A stretch of 64,000 bases of DNA from the NCBI RefSeq assembly GCF_007565055.1, contig NC_044560.1:89223295-89287294 (forward strand), written 5' to 3'. This DNA comes from Rhinopithecus roxellana. Lineage: Eukaryota; Chordata; Mammalia; Primates; Cercopithecidae. The notes beneath the pieces are model-generated. The model had not been told where the DNA came from. It did not search any database and was given only the letters and a program-made list of their open reading frames with translations. Made by a program: the position numbers and the translations under genes. Within the stretch, counting starts at the first letter, position 1. Each line of letters opens with the position of its first letter. Below, piece after piece: positions 1 through 10,260 of the stretch.

Positions 1-219
1 CTACCATAATGGGCAGCAGAGGCAAAGAGGCAATCAGAATAGTCTGACTCATGTAGAGCTCTGGCATTGGCTAATTAATCATGGTGTTCTTATAAGTGGA
101 ATTGATAGGAAGCCTACTAGCCTACTGCATTCCTACTTAATTTATACAAGCAGAAAACTTCCTGGTTGAATGGACAAAAGACTAATTTGAATTATAAAAA
201 CAGAGAATCACGGTCCCTC

Positions 220-600
220 AATCATTTTCCAGACTTGAGCCAGTTTACAGACCCGGAACCCGTTGAATGAAGGGGAGGCAGGGTCCCCTTGAGGAAGGAC
301 CCCACTACATTACTGAAAATTTATGCAGTGAATCTTTCTCCCATCCTTCCCCAAGGAGATATCCAGCCTTTTACCAGGGTAACTGTGCACTGGGGAAAGG
401 GAAATGATCAGACATTTTGGGAACTACTGGACATCTGCTCTGAGCTGACATTGATTCCAGGGGACTCAAAACATCACTGTGGTCCTCCAGTTCAAGTAGG
501 GGCTTGTGGAGGTCAGGTAATTAATGGAGTTTTGGCTCATGTCTGACTTACAGTGGGTCCAGTGGTTTTCCGGACTCATCCTGTGGTCATTTCCTCAGTG
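220..600 (+). pseudogene. ERV-L protease-like remnant
   Basis: An open frame at about 289-546 resembles a retroviral aspartic protease. In an active enzyme a D-T/S-G triplet holds the catalytic aspartate of each half of the dimer. Here the equivalent position, after L-L, reads D-I-C, so the triplet is broken, although the following S-E-L-T segment is recognisable. The frame closes with TGA near 544. It sits just upstream of the reverse transcriptase remnant, as expected for pro-pol. The same segment recurs, more decayed, at about 9890-10080. The frame begins with TTG at 289, so no start is assigned. Confidence 0.7.
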
Positions 601-639
601 CCAGCATGCATAATTGGCGTAGATATACTTAGCAGCTAG

Positions 640-1500
640 CAGAATCCCCACGTTGGCTCCATGTCTGGTAGGGTGAGGGTTATTATGGTGGGAAAGGCCA
701 AATGGAAGCCATTAGATCAGCCTCTACCTAGAAAAATAGTAAATGAGAAAACAATATCACATCCCTGGAGGGATTGCAGAGATTAGTGCCACCATCAAGG
801 ACTTGAAAGACATAGGGGTGTCTTTCAACACATGTCCATTCAGTTCTCCCATGTGACCTGTGCAGAAGACAGATGGATCTTGGAGAATGACAGTGGATTA
901 AATTTAACCAAGTGGTGACTCCAGTTGCAGCTGCTTGTACCAGATGTGGTTTCATCAGTTGAGCAAATTAACACACCTCCTGGTATCTGGTATGCAGCCA
1001 TTGACTCGGCAAACGCCTTTCTCCATTCCTGTCCATAAGGCCCAACAGAAGCAATTTGCCTTCAGCTGGCAAGGCCAGGAATATGCCTTTACTGTCTTAT
1101 CTCAAGGGTATATCAACTTTCCCACTTTGTGTCATAATCTTATTCGGAGAGACCTTGATTGCTGTTTTGCTTCTGCAAGATATCACACTGGTCCATTACA
1201 TTGATGACGTTATGCTGATTGGATCCAGTGAGCAAGAAGTAGCAAACACACTGGAGTTATTGGTGAGACATTTATGTGCCCCAGGATGGGAAATAAATCC
1301 GACTAAAATTCAGGGATCTTCTACCTCAGGAAAATTTCTAGGGGTCCAGTAGTGTGGGGCCTGTCGAGATACTCCTTCTAAGGTGAAGGATAAGTTACTG
1401 CATTTGGCCCCTCCTACAACCAAGAAAGAGGCACAATGCCTAGTGGGCCTATTTGGATTTTGAAGGCAACACATTCCTCATTTGGGTATGTTACTCCAGC
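640..1500 (+). pseudogene. ERV-L reverse transcriptase remnant
   Basis: The polymerase active-site motif Y-I-D-D-V is encoded at 1197-1211, with both catalytic aspartates kept. The first palm aspartate is visible in an A-I-D segment just before 1000. The domain is split over at least two frames: 935-1204 carries the fingers/palm segment before the Y-I-D-D motif and 1056-1352 carries the motif and thumb-side segment, so there is a frameshift near 1100-1190. A TAG at 1350-1352 and a TGA at 1461-1463 interrupt the connection region at sites where I expect tryptophan in this family. In the living virus this enzyme copied the RNA genome into DNA. Confidence 0.85.
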
Positions 1501-2440
1501 CCATTTATTGAGTGACCTGAAAGGCTGCCAGTTTTAAGTGGGGTCCAGAACAGGAGAAGGCTCTGCAATAGTTCCAGGCTGGTGTGCAAGTTGCTCTGCC
1601 ACTCGGACCACAGGACCCAGCAGATCCAATGGTGCTCCAGGTGTCAGTGGCAGATAGGGATGCTATTTGGAGCCTTTGGCAGACCCCCATAGGTGAATCA
1701 CAGAGGAAGCCTCTAGGAGTTTGGGGCAAAGCCCTGCCATCTTCTTCAGATAACTACTCTCCTTTTGACAGACAGCTCTTGGCCTGTTACTGGGCTTTGA
1801 TGGAAATTGAACGTTTGACTATGGAACATCAAGTCACCATGGGACCTGAACTGCCTATCATGAACTGGGTGCTGACCCATGGAGCCATAAAATGGGTCGT
1901 GCACAGCAGCATTCCATCATCAAATGGAAGTGGTGTATATGTGATCAGTCTCGAGCAGTTCCTGAAGGCACAAGTAAGTTACATGAGGAAGTGGCTCAAA
2001 TGCCCATGGTCTCCACTCCTGCCACCCTGCCTTCTCTTCCCAGGCTGCACTGATGGCCTCATGGGGAGTTCCCTATGATCAGTTGACAGAAGAAGAGAAG
2101 ATTAGGATTTGGTTAACAGATGGTTCTGCACAATATGCAGGCACCACCCAAAAGTGGACAGCTGCAGCAATTTCGCCCCTTTCTAGGACATCCCTGAAGG
2201 ACAGCGGTGAAGGGAAATCTTCTCAGTGGGCAGAACTTCGAGCAGTGCACCTGGTTGTACACTTTACATGGAAGGAGAAATGACCAGATGTGCAATTATA
2301 TGCTAATTCATGGAGACTGTAGGCAATGGTTTGGTTGGATGGGCAGGGACTTGGAAGAAGCATGCTTGGAAAATTGGTGATAAATAAATCTGGGGAAGAG
2401 GTATGTGGATGGACCTCTCTGAGTGGTGAAAAACCCTGAA
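1500..2440 (+). pseudogene. ERV-L connection and RNase H remnant
   Basis: The frame 1584-2078 continues the polymerase connection region. The overlapping frame 2053-2283 carries the RNase H domain, which degraded the RNA strand of the RNA-DNA hybrid. The first catalytic aspartate is visible in T-D-G-S and the glutamate in A-E-L-R-A. The next catalytic position, codon 2305-2307, is AAT (Asn) in an N-S-W context where D-S-W is expected, so the metal site is damaged. A TGA at 2281-2283 and a TAG near 2319 add further breaks. The RNase H C-terminus resumes at 2442 in the same frame as integrase. Confidence 0.8.
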
Positions 2441-2441
2441 G

Positions 2442-3260
2442 ATGTTTGTATCCCATGTGAGTTCTCACCAACGGGTGACCTCAGTAGAGAAGGATTTTAA
2501 TAATCAAGTGGATAGGATGACCCATTCTGTGGACACCACTCAGCTTCTTTCCCCAGCCACCCCGATCATTGCCCAATGGACCCATGAACAAAGTGGCTAT
2601 GGTGGCAGGGATGGAGGTTATTCATGGGCTCAGCAACAGGGACTTCCACTCACCAAGGCTGACCTGGCTACAGCCACTGCTGAGCGCCCAATTTGCCAGC
2701 AACAGAGACCAACACTGAGCCCTCGATATAGCACCATTCCTCAGGGTGATCAGCCAGCTACCTGGTGGCAGGTTGACTATATTGGGCCTCTTCCATCATG
2801 GAAAAGGCATAGGTTTGTCCTCACCGGCATAGACACTTACTCAGGATATAGGTTAGCCTATCCTGCATGCAATGCTTCTGCCAAGACTACCATCCATGGA
2901 CTCATGGAATGCCTTATCCACTATCATGGTATTCCACATAGCATTGCCTCTGACCAAGGCACACACTTTGTGGCTAAAGAAGTGTGGCAGTGGGCTCATG
3001 CTCATGGAATTCACTGGACTTACCATGTTCCTCATCATCCTGAAGCAGCTGGATCAATAGAACAGTGGAATGGCCTTTTGAAGTCACAATTACAATGCCA
3101 ACTAGGTGACAATACTTTGCAGGGCTGCAGTAAAGTTCTCCAGAAGGCAGTGTATGCTCTGAATCAGGGTCCAATATATGTTACTGTTTCTCCCATAGCC
3201 AGGAGGGTCCAGGAATTAAGGGGTGGAAGTGGAAGTGGCATGACTCACCATCACCCCTAG
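2442..3260 (+). pseudogene. ERV-L integrase, long uninterrupted frame
   Basis: This 272-codon frame is the best preserved part of the provirus. Residues 1-30 are the end of RNase H. The zinc-binding region follows: H48 and C85 are present, but the second histidine position is Y53 and the first cysteine position is R82, so the HHCC finger is broken. The catalytic core keeps all three acidic residues, D112 (V-D-Y-I-G), D171 (S-D-Q-G-T) and E207 (S-I-E-Q-W), with the classical 35 residues between the last two. Integrase inserted viral DNA into the host chromosome. The frame ends with TAG at 3258-3260, before the dUTPase-like segment. A stand-alone function is unlikely, since no promoter or start context is evident. 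Confidence 0.85.
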
Positions 3261-3795
3261 AGATCCATGAGCAAAAGTTTTGCTTCCTGTTCCTGTGACA
3301 TTATGTTCTGCTGGCCTAGAGGTCTTAGTTCCATAGGGAGGAATGCTGCCACCTGGAGACACAGCAATGATCCCATTAAACTGAGAGTTAAGATCGCCAC
3401 CTGCACACTTTGGGCGCCTCCTACCTTTAAGTCAACAGGCTAAGAAGGGAGTTACAGTGTTAGCCAGGGTGATTTACCCGGACTATCAAGATGAAATCAG
3501 TCTACTACTCTACAAAGGAGGTAAGGAAGAGTATGCATGGAACACAGGAGACCATTAGGGTGTTTCTTAGTATTACCATGCCCTGTGATTAAGGTCAACG
3601 GAAAAGTATAACAGCCCAATCCAGGCAGGACTACAAATGGCCCAGACCCATCAGAAATGAAGGTTTGGGTCACTCCACCAGGAAAAAAACCCCACAACCT
3701 GCTGAGGTGCTTGCTGAAGGCAAAGGGAATACAGAATTGGTAGTAGAGGAAGGTAGTCATCAATACGAGCTACAACCGCGTGACCAGCTGCAGAA
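3261..3795 (+). pseudogene. ERV-L dUTPase-like remnant
   Basis: Downstream of integrase, a broken frame on the plus strand reads as a dUTPase-like domain. It has a glycine/proline-rich G-M-L-P-P-G-D-T segment near 3340 and a P-D-Y-Q-D-E segment near 3480. A dUTPase at the 3' end of pol is typical of ERV-L, where it would have kept uracil out of viral DNA. A stop follows the I-P-L-N segment, and a second TAG follows the N-T-G-D segment near 3555. Identification rests on position and family knowledge more than on a complete motif set. Confidence 0.65.
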
Positions 3796-4117
3796 ATGAG
3801 GATGGTGATTGCCATGAGTATTTCCTCCTTCTTTTGTTAAAACCATGTTTGTGGATGTGTACACTTGTACTAAGAAAATATCTCCATTTTATTTCCTTTT
3901 TCCTTTATCATGTGACATAAGATTTATTGACTTCATATCAGCATTTAAGTATTGTTAACTTTATGTAATAGTATTTGGGGATTGTTGTGTTTCTGGTTGT
4001 AAGAACGATAGTTGTATTATATTAGGCATAATTATGACCTTATTATTGTCTTTATTTGAAGATTATGTATGATCTCAGGAGATGTGTATGGGTTCAAGTT
4101 GACAAGGGGTGGACTTA
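3796..4117 (+). other. ERV-L 3' untranslated region, no env
   Basis: This is AT-rich sequence between the dUTPase-like remnant and the LTR. No envelope-like frame is present, as expected for ERV-L. A purine-rich stretch at about 4103-4112 lies just before the LTR, where a polypurine tract for plus-strand priming would sit. Confidence 0.6.
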
Positions 4118-4556
4118 TGATGTTTAATACTGAGTGTCAACTTGATTGAAGGCTAGAAAGTATTGATCCTGGGTGTATCTGTGAGGGTGTTGCCAAAGGA
4201 GATTCACTTTTGAGTCAGTGGGCTGGGAAACGTAGACCCTCCTTTAATTGGGTGGGCACCATCTAATCAGCTGCCAGTGATTATAAAGCAGGCAGAAAAA
4301 CGTGAAAAAGACTGGCCTAGCCTCCCAGCCTACATCTTTCTCCCATGCTGGATGCTTTCTGCCCTAGAACATTGGACTCCAAGTTCAGTTTGGGACTCGG
4401 ACTGGTTCTCCTTGCTCCTCAGCTTGCAGACAGCCTATTGTGGGACCTTGTGATCATGTAAGTTAATACTTAATAAACTCTCCTTTATATATCTATATCT
4501 GTATCTATATCTATATCTATCCTATGAGTTCTGTCCCTCTAGAAAACCCTAATACA
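4118..4556 (+). repeat. MLT2-type 3' LTR of the ERV-L element
   Basis: The LTR begins TGATGTTTAATACTGAGTG and ends CCCTAATACA. It contains a polyadenylation signal AATAAA at 4472-4477 and an expanded ATCTAT/TATATC short repeat at about 4483-4521. These landmarks match MLT2 LTRs of ERV-L. The central part appears shorter than in the usual family member. Confidence 0.85.
4483..4521. repeat. ATCTAT-type microsatellite inside the LTR
   Basis: Tandem TATATC/TGTATC hexamers lie downstream of the LTR polyadenylation signal. Confidence 0.85.
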
Positions 4557-5059
4557 CCCGGGCTTGAGGATGATGCAAAGGCCTCTACCTTACAAGATGC
4601 CATGCATCATGCACCCTCCCCCAATTCCTGCCCCAGCATATGGTCTCCCACCTCCTCTTCCAGCAACCAGACCAATAACTTGGGTTCAGCTGCAACATAA
4701 CCTGGTTGCTAAGGGAGGAAGTCACTGCAGGATACAGCCAGTGAATATCAGCAGGACCCGGGAGTTTAACTTCATTTCTTTATTGTATCATTGACAGACT
4801 TGCCACCTCTGGTTTCCACCCTGCGGCTCTATTTTTCATGTTGCTGTTACAGGGATCTTTTCAGATATCTCACCACATCTCTGCCCTGCTTAGAAGCTGC
4901 CTTCCCTAGGGTTATGCCCCCTCCAGGACCAGCCCACAGCTAATGGTGGCTGAGAAGGATTCAAACGCCTGCCTCCTTTCCCTCAGTTTGGGACAACCTT
5001 GAATTTCCTTCCTACCTTCAGAGCTTCTCATAGGTGAGGTTTAAGTTGCAACCATATTA
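4557..5059. other. Intergenic sequence without a recognised feature
   Basis: I see no gene and no confidently identified repeat here. Stretches near 4850-4920 faintly resemble degraded LINE-2, but not enough to call. Confidence 0.4.
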
Positions 5060-5180
5060 TTGGGCCAATCCTAGCTTCCTCCATCTTTATAGGCAGATCT
5101 CTCCAGAGCAACCCTCCTGCTGCAATGAACCTCATGCACCTGTGTTTCAAAGTCTATTTCCAGAGAAAATACCTCTTTAA
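5060..5180 (+). repeat. Unidentified LTR-like repeat end, copy 1
   Basis: A segment with a cytosine-rich lead, AATGAACCTCATGCACC and an AGTCTATTTCCAGAGAAA end resembles the segments at 32470-32555 and 62190-62312. The shared order suggests the 3' end of one old LTR-like family that I cannot name. Confidence 0.4.
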
Positions 5181-5235
5181 GCATTCGTAGATTTTCTTTC
5201 TCTGGGCTCTCTCAGAATCATGCATATATATTTGA

Positions 5236-5745
5236 TATTATGTATTTTTCAGCTATCTGTTGCTGTGTAACAAACCATCCCTAAATGTAGTGATTTAAAG
5301 TAATGCTACATTTTTTCCCCATGATTTTATGGGTTGACTGGCCTCAGTCGGGCAGTTCTGCATCACCCGGTGTAGCTTAGGCCACTCATGTGTCTGCACT
5401 CACCTGGGAGCTCCACTGTAGCTGGAATGTCCAGGATGGCTGCTCATCCTCCAGGACATCTGTCCACATGGCCTTTAATCATTCCCTAGTCTGGCTTGGG
5501 CTTCCTTATGTTATGGTAGCTGGGTTCCATGAGGGAGAAAGTGGAAATGGCCACTTCTCTTAGGGATTAGGCTTATAAGGTTTAGAACCTCACTTCTGTC
5601 ACACTCTCTTGGTCAAGGCAAGTAACAGGCCTGCCAGATTCAAGGGGGGGAGATAAGCTCCACCTGCTGATGGGAGGAGCCTCACTTCCATCTAGGGATG
5701 AGAGGGAGTAGTTAAAGACCATTGGAAACTATCTACCCCAGCATG
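5236..5745 (-). repeat. MLT1-type (ERVL-MaLR) LTR, antisense
   Basis: It begins with TTGCTGTGTAACAAACCA and AGTGATTTAAAG, the reverse complement of a MaLR LTR end. It runs through CCACATGGCC and ends near CTCCACCTGCTGATGGGAGG. The subfamily is undetermined. Similar antisense pieces occur at 25045, 38655 and 42455. Confidence 0.65.
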
Positions 5746-5830
5746 TAACACTGTGATACTGGGAGCTCCTTGAGGGCAGGGATTCATCTGTATAGTGTTG
5801 TCCCTAGCCCACGCACTTCCAGGAGCAGTC
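5746..5830 (+). repeat. LINE-2 3' tail fragment
   Basis: A GGGAGCTCCTTGAGGGCAGG core matches the conserved 3' end of LINE-2. Confidence 0.5.
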
Positions 5831-6189
5831 AGAGATTTCTGGTGACAGAGTGAGCTCCAGCCCTAATATTCCTCATTCTGTGTTTGGTCCCCATAGATCC
5901 TGGGCAGGGGGTAAAGAGGTAGTGAAGCCAAGCTACAGGCTGTCAGCTGCCTCTATGGGGACATTGCTTTAATTTCCAAGATAGCAGTTCAAATGCTGTC
6001 TGGAGTCTATTTCTGGGCACAGACTCTGCCCCTGGGGCATGAGTGGGGCACATTTTATTCAGCCACATCGTTACCCAGGGCCAGGGCCCCAGAACCAAAC
6101 ACAGGCTGAATAATTAAAGCTTGTCTCTTCTCTCTCTTGTCATTGTACATTTAGAGCATGTGGAAGTCATTAGTGTTGTTTGTCAAATA
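5831..6189. other. Intergenic sequence, no recognised feature
   Basis: No gene or clear repeat. The part at 6095-6190 is AT-rich with a TAATTAAAGC segment and could be old unique sequence. Confidence 0.4.
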
Positions 6190-6545
6190 TTTCTGGCGAT
6201 GCACCTGCTGAACACATGGAAAGATTGCACTTCTTGGCCCTCTTGTGGTTGGGTGAAGCCTAGTGATTAATTCTGGCCAATGAGTTGTGAATGGAAGTGA
6301 CTTGTGCCATGTATGGGCATTTAATTGCTGCGTGAAGCCCTTCAGAGCTCTTTGCCTCTGCCTCGGAGACTGGCAATGTTCGAGGTAGTGTCTGCTCCAT
6401 CAGTTGAGTGAGAATACATGGAGCAGAGCCCCACCAACCCATGATGCACAAGTGGCATGAGTGAGAAATAGTATTTGCTGTTTGAAGCTGCTAAGATTAA
6501 GGGGTTGTTTGTTATGTCAGCATGACTGAGCCTATCCTGTGTGAT
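6190..6545 (+). repeat. MaLR/MLT1-like LTR, sense
   Basis: The order TTCTGGCCAATGAGTTGTGA, GGAAGTGACTTGTGCCA, then a 3' end with GGGGTTGTTTGTTA matches sense-strand MLT1-type LTRs. The subfamily is uncertain. Confidence 0.5.
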
Positions 6546-7255
6546 CCAGGGGCCCTGACTCATCTTGAGCCCATCTTAGCATTTAGATATATCTGGAGTG
6601 GGATAGAGGCAGGGCTCTGGGGAAATAACTCACCTTCAGGGAAGAAGGAGTAGAGATTGGAGTAGATACTGGGGTAGGAATCCAACACTGTATCAGCAGC
6701 CCAACTAATATAAACAACTAATATATTAACATGTGTTAGAGTTGTAAAGGTGTCATAGTAACGCTGAATGGAATAAGTATTCAGGAAAGTGGGGCCATTA
6801 AAAAGATTCCTACCCCTGCCTCCTACATGTATGTTTCTTTCCTTCCCCTCCCCCTCCCCCAAATCCCCTCATTCACTGCAAGGGATTTGAATAGTTGTCT
6901 TAAAGGCAGAGTGATTTGAATGCCCAGACATTTGCATATGGGCTTTCCTTCTGTTGCTTTCTTTATTCTAGTTCGGTGGCTCTCTAACTTTAGTGTGCCT
7001 AAAAATTTCTGTTCATGGCTGTATAAACAAACCCATGTATACTGTACTTTATGAGTGGTTTGAGTTTTTCAAGGGTACTTTAGACTATATGCAATTCTTG
7101 TCCTATGCACAGACTTCAAAATCTAACCTCTGTGTAAGATGAGATTCCATTGTTCAAAACCAAAAGAACCTTGCAAATTTTATGAGACATGGAGGGCACA
7201 AGATGTCAGCAGCAGCTGCTCGTAGCCCATTATCCACCCATCCCCCAAGTCCTGT
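6546..7255. other. Intergenic sequence, mostly unclassified
   Basis: No gene is visible. About 6970-7010 (GTGGCTCTCTAACTTTAGTG) resembles one end of a MER5-type hAT element, but the match is short. Confidence 0.35.
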
Positions 7256-7945
7256 TAATTTTACACCCATGGTCTAAGCCTCCATCATCTCTTTCCTGGA
7301 TTACTGTAAAGAGCTCCTAACTGCCTTTTTGCCTCTATTCCTTTTCCCTCCAATTCATTGTCCATACCAGAGCCATCGTGATCCTTTCCAAACACCAATC
7401 TGGTCACGTTCCTTCCCCTGTCTGAATCTCTTCACTGGCCTCCCATTGCGCTTACCAAGAAGATCGACACCTTTAATGTGTTCTTAAGACCACAGGATTC
7501 AGCCTTGCCTGCCTCTCCAGCCTCCTTTCACAGTAGTCTCCCTTTTGGCCTTTTACTTTCACTGACACATTCCTGTCCCTCTCCCCCATTGCAGAGCCTT
7601 GGCACCTGTTATACCATCTGCTCAGAATGTTCTTCCCCCACCCTCTCATTTTTGCCTGGTTAACTCCTACGTATGCTTCAGATGTCAGTTCAAATGTTAC
7701 GTCCTTGGATAAGCATTTAAGCCAACTTATTCTTTATTTGCTCTCATAGAATGTGTTGCTTTCCTTCAGAATATTTACGTCAGTTTGTAATTACATACTA
7801 ATTTGTTTGATTATGTTATGAACACTTGTTTCTTCCACTAGAATGTAAGCTCTAGGAGAGCAGGGGCCACGGCTTCCTTGTTATTCTTGTATTCCTAGCA
7901 CATGCAATGTATGTTTGCTGCATGAATGATTGAATGGTACCATAG
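7256..7945 (+). repeat. LINE-2 3' end, sense
   Basis: The sequence follows LINE-2 from the reverse transcriptase C-terminus (CTGGATTACTGTAA near 7298) through GCTCAGAATGTTCTTCCCCC to CTAGAATGTAAGCTC and a TGAATGATTGAATG tail. The coding part is full of stops. Confidence 0.85.
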
Positions 7946-8019
7946 TGGTTTCAGTGGCAGTGATAGTGACTGTGGCACTGAAGCAGTGATGGTAGATCCA
8001 TTTCCATCTGTTTTGGGCT

Positions 8020-8166
8020 ATTATTTACTCTTATTCTCACCTCTAGCTTCTGTGGCCTGAGAAATAGGAATTATCTCCAGATGCAAAAAGCAAGACCCAG
8101 AGAGTAGACAAGACTCAGGGCCAGTGAGTGGCAGAGTCAGATCCAGAATCTGCTCTCCAGATGCTG
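8020..8166 (-). repeat. MIR, antisense
   Basis: GACCCAGAGAG and AGTGGCAGAGTCAGATCCAG follow the reverse complement of the MIR core. Confidence 0.6.
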
Positions 8167-8297
8167 AGTAGAATTCCTTCTCAGACACCGTACTACTTTC
8201 TGGCCTGTACTCTGACAAAACAGATACCTCCTAAGGTCTCCAGTGTGGATGATTTGTGGGGTACTGATAGCAAAGTAGCATCATTTACAAACAGACC

Positions 8298-8357
8298 TCC
8301 TGCCTCTCTTCCTCTTTTTTCTTCTTTTCATCTTTCTCTTCTTTTTCCTCTTCTTTG
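8298..8357. repeat. Pyrimidine-rich low-complexity tract
   Basis: About 60 bases are almost pure C/T with TTCC and CTTT blocks. Confidence 0.8.
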
Positions 8358-8770
8358 ATTAAAAAATCATTTTGTAAAATAAGATCAGCATGGGAGAGAC
8401 TTTTTGAAATGTTTGGGCTGGGGTCAGCCCAAAGAAACTAGATTGAGCACAGTTAGCCTAGTTAGCCCCACCTGTGGGGCTGGTGAGGACCCGTATGTAG
8501 GATTAAGGCAGAAAACCTCAGACTTCAGGAAATGCGCTAATGCTGATTATTGCTTGTTAAGGCTTTAGGGTTTGATGGCACTTATGTGGGTTGGGGGTAA
8601 TACTTCTCTTAGAAGGGAATGACATTTCCAATTTCAGTCATCCTGGGAGGAAGTGAATCCTGGAGCAGAAAATGAGGAGGTATGAGGTGGAATTTAGCTA
8701 GAGGGGACATTTTCCTCCTCTTTCTGGAGTCTTGGTTCAGTTTGTTCTGGATTCTGAGGCCTGGAGGTAA
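8358..8770. other. Unclassified sequence with two perfect hairpins
   Basis: No gene or known repeat. TTTGGGCT (8412-8419) pairs with AGCCCAAA (8426-8433), and AGCCCCA (8464-8470) pairs with TGGGGCT (8475-8481). Confidence 0.5.
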
Positions 8771-9229
8771 CTAGAACATTATATTAGTTAAGGCAAGGCC
8801 AGCTGCTATAACAGATAAACGTTTAATATCTTGGTATCTTAACAGAAAAAAGTTCATTTTTTGTCTCCAAAATAGATGTTCTGATAAGTGGTGGCTTTCT
8901 TCCAAGTGGCAATCAGGGACCCAGGCACCTTCCATTTTGTGGCTCTCCCATTCTTAATGGAGAGAGTTGCAAAGTCACTTAGAAGCAGAAAAACTAACCG
9001 GGGTCAGGTCTCAGCATAGCTTGAGCAGGTAAGTACAGACTCTGCTCCGGGAGGAAATACCTCATTCACCAAAATTGCCGAATGGGCTGCCAACATGTAC
9101 CAGGAGGAACCAGGGGGGATCCATGTAGAGGTGGATCCCAGACTGGGGCGGGGTTGGGGGTGGAAATATAAGTCTAGATCAGGGAGTGTTTATTGATCTA
9201 GGAACCCCTGCCTGGGATTAAGGATTTAA
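8771..9229. repeat. Degenerate LTR-like sequence, uncertain
   Basis: Segments such as GCTGCTATAACAGATAAA and ATCAGGGACCCAGGCACCTT recall antisense mammalian interspersed repeats with a CTGCTATAAC start. I cannot assign a family, and 9130-9229 shows nothing. Confidence 0.3.
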
Positions 9230-9889
9230 TGTCTGGCAAGGACACTTGGAATCACTGCTAAGATGCTGCCAGGATGTCTCCATGAAGCTTGGACCTGCAG
9301 TTAATTAGATGGAGGGATGCTGGAATTGCTGGTAGAGTATTGAGGAAGGAATCAGAAGACTTAGAGATGTGATGTGAGACTATGATACCCACTGACTATG
9401 TTTTCTAGAAAAGTCCAGAGGATACTCCCCTCACTAAAGCAATAAGAAAGGCACTAGTTAGGGATACACAATATTATTGAGGAGCTCAGTAGTGGCTATC
9501 TTCTTCAGGCAGGGTTGATGGTAAGAGATGCTGCACTGGAACTGGGCTCCTCAATGACAATGGGAATGATGGAATTTTAGAATAGCAGAGGCCAGGTGCC
9601 AGCGAGTAATAGAGGAAAGGTGGACTTGTTTGCCACATCAGGCAGTAGAGTCAAGTGGCAGCCAGAGGTCTTCACCCAAAGGATCTGTGCTGATAGCTAG
9701 CAGACCATATTTGTAGGAACTGGACATATGGGCAGCCCACAAGGTATTACTTACCTTATATAACCAAAAAAGATCAAGAACAGGTGAGCAAAAAAGATCA
9801 AGGCCTATGGCAGCTTCCATAATAGAAAATAATGAATCTTTAGCCATTTTCCAGATCTGAGTCCCTTTTCAGACCCAGAGTCCATTGAT

Positions 9890-10260
9890 TGAGGAGGAGG
9901 TCAAGTCCCCTTGAGGAAGGACTCTGCAAAGCCACTTCAAGTGTTTATAATAAACGTCTCCCCAGTCCTTCTCCAAAGAGACTTATAGCTATTTATCAGA
10001 GTGCCTGTACATGAGGGAAAAAGGGAGTAATAAGATTTTTTGAGAGCTGTGGAGTATGAGTCAGCTGGGAATGCAAATGCTGCAATCGCCCCCATATTAG
10101 AATTGGGCATATTGAGGGCAAATGATAAGGGAACCCTGGTTTAACTTTGTCTTACAGTGGGTCCAGTAGATGCCCACACTGAAGCTTTGTTGATTTTCCA
10201 CATTTCTGAGTATGTAATTAGCATGGATATACTTAGTTGTTGACAAAACCTTCATATTGG
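9890..10260 (+). pseudogene. ERV-L protease-like remnant, second copy
   Basis: Sequence from TCCCCTTGAGGAAGGAC onward parallels 278-660 of the first provirus, including CCCAGTCCTTCTCC and GTGGGTCCAGTAGAT. It is too broken to give an open protease frame, and the active-site triplet is not readable with confidence. It is followed by the reverse transcriptase remnant in the usual order. Confidence 0.6.

Larger units (their letters stand above)
1..4556 (+). mobile_element. ERV-L class (class III) endogenous retrovirus, 3' half
   Basis: Broken frames on the plus strand run in the order protease-like, reverse transcriptase, RNase H, integrase and dUTPase-like, and end in a long terminal repeat. 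A dUTPase after integrase and the absence of env are hallmarks of the ERV-L group. The LTR at 4118-4556 matches the MLT2 type that accompanies ERV-L. The 5' LTR and most of gag lie outside the window. Every domain carries stops or frameshifts except the integrase frame, so this is a fossil and not an active virus. A second, more decayed copy lies at 9230-12860. Confidence 0.9.

Noticed and set aside
3497..3763. 88-codon minus-strand frame opposite the ERV dUTPase-like region
   Set aside because: It is a shadow of the plus-strand ERV remnant.
4483..4521. Possible CRISPR-like or regulatory repeat array
   Set aside because: It is a simple hexamer microsatellite inside an LTR of a vertebrate genome.
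1..4556. Possible active or recently integrated retrovirus
   Set aside because: Many stops and frameshifts, a broken protease triplet and a broken RNase H site show an ancient fossil.
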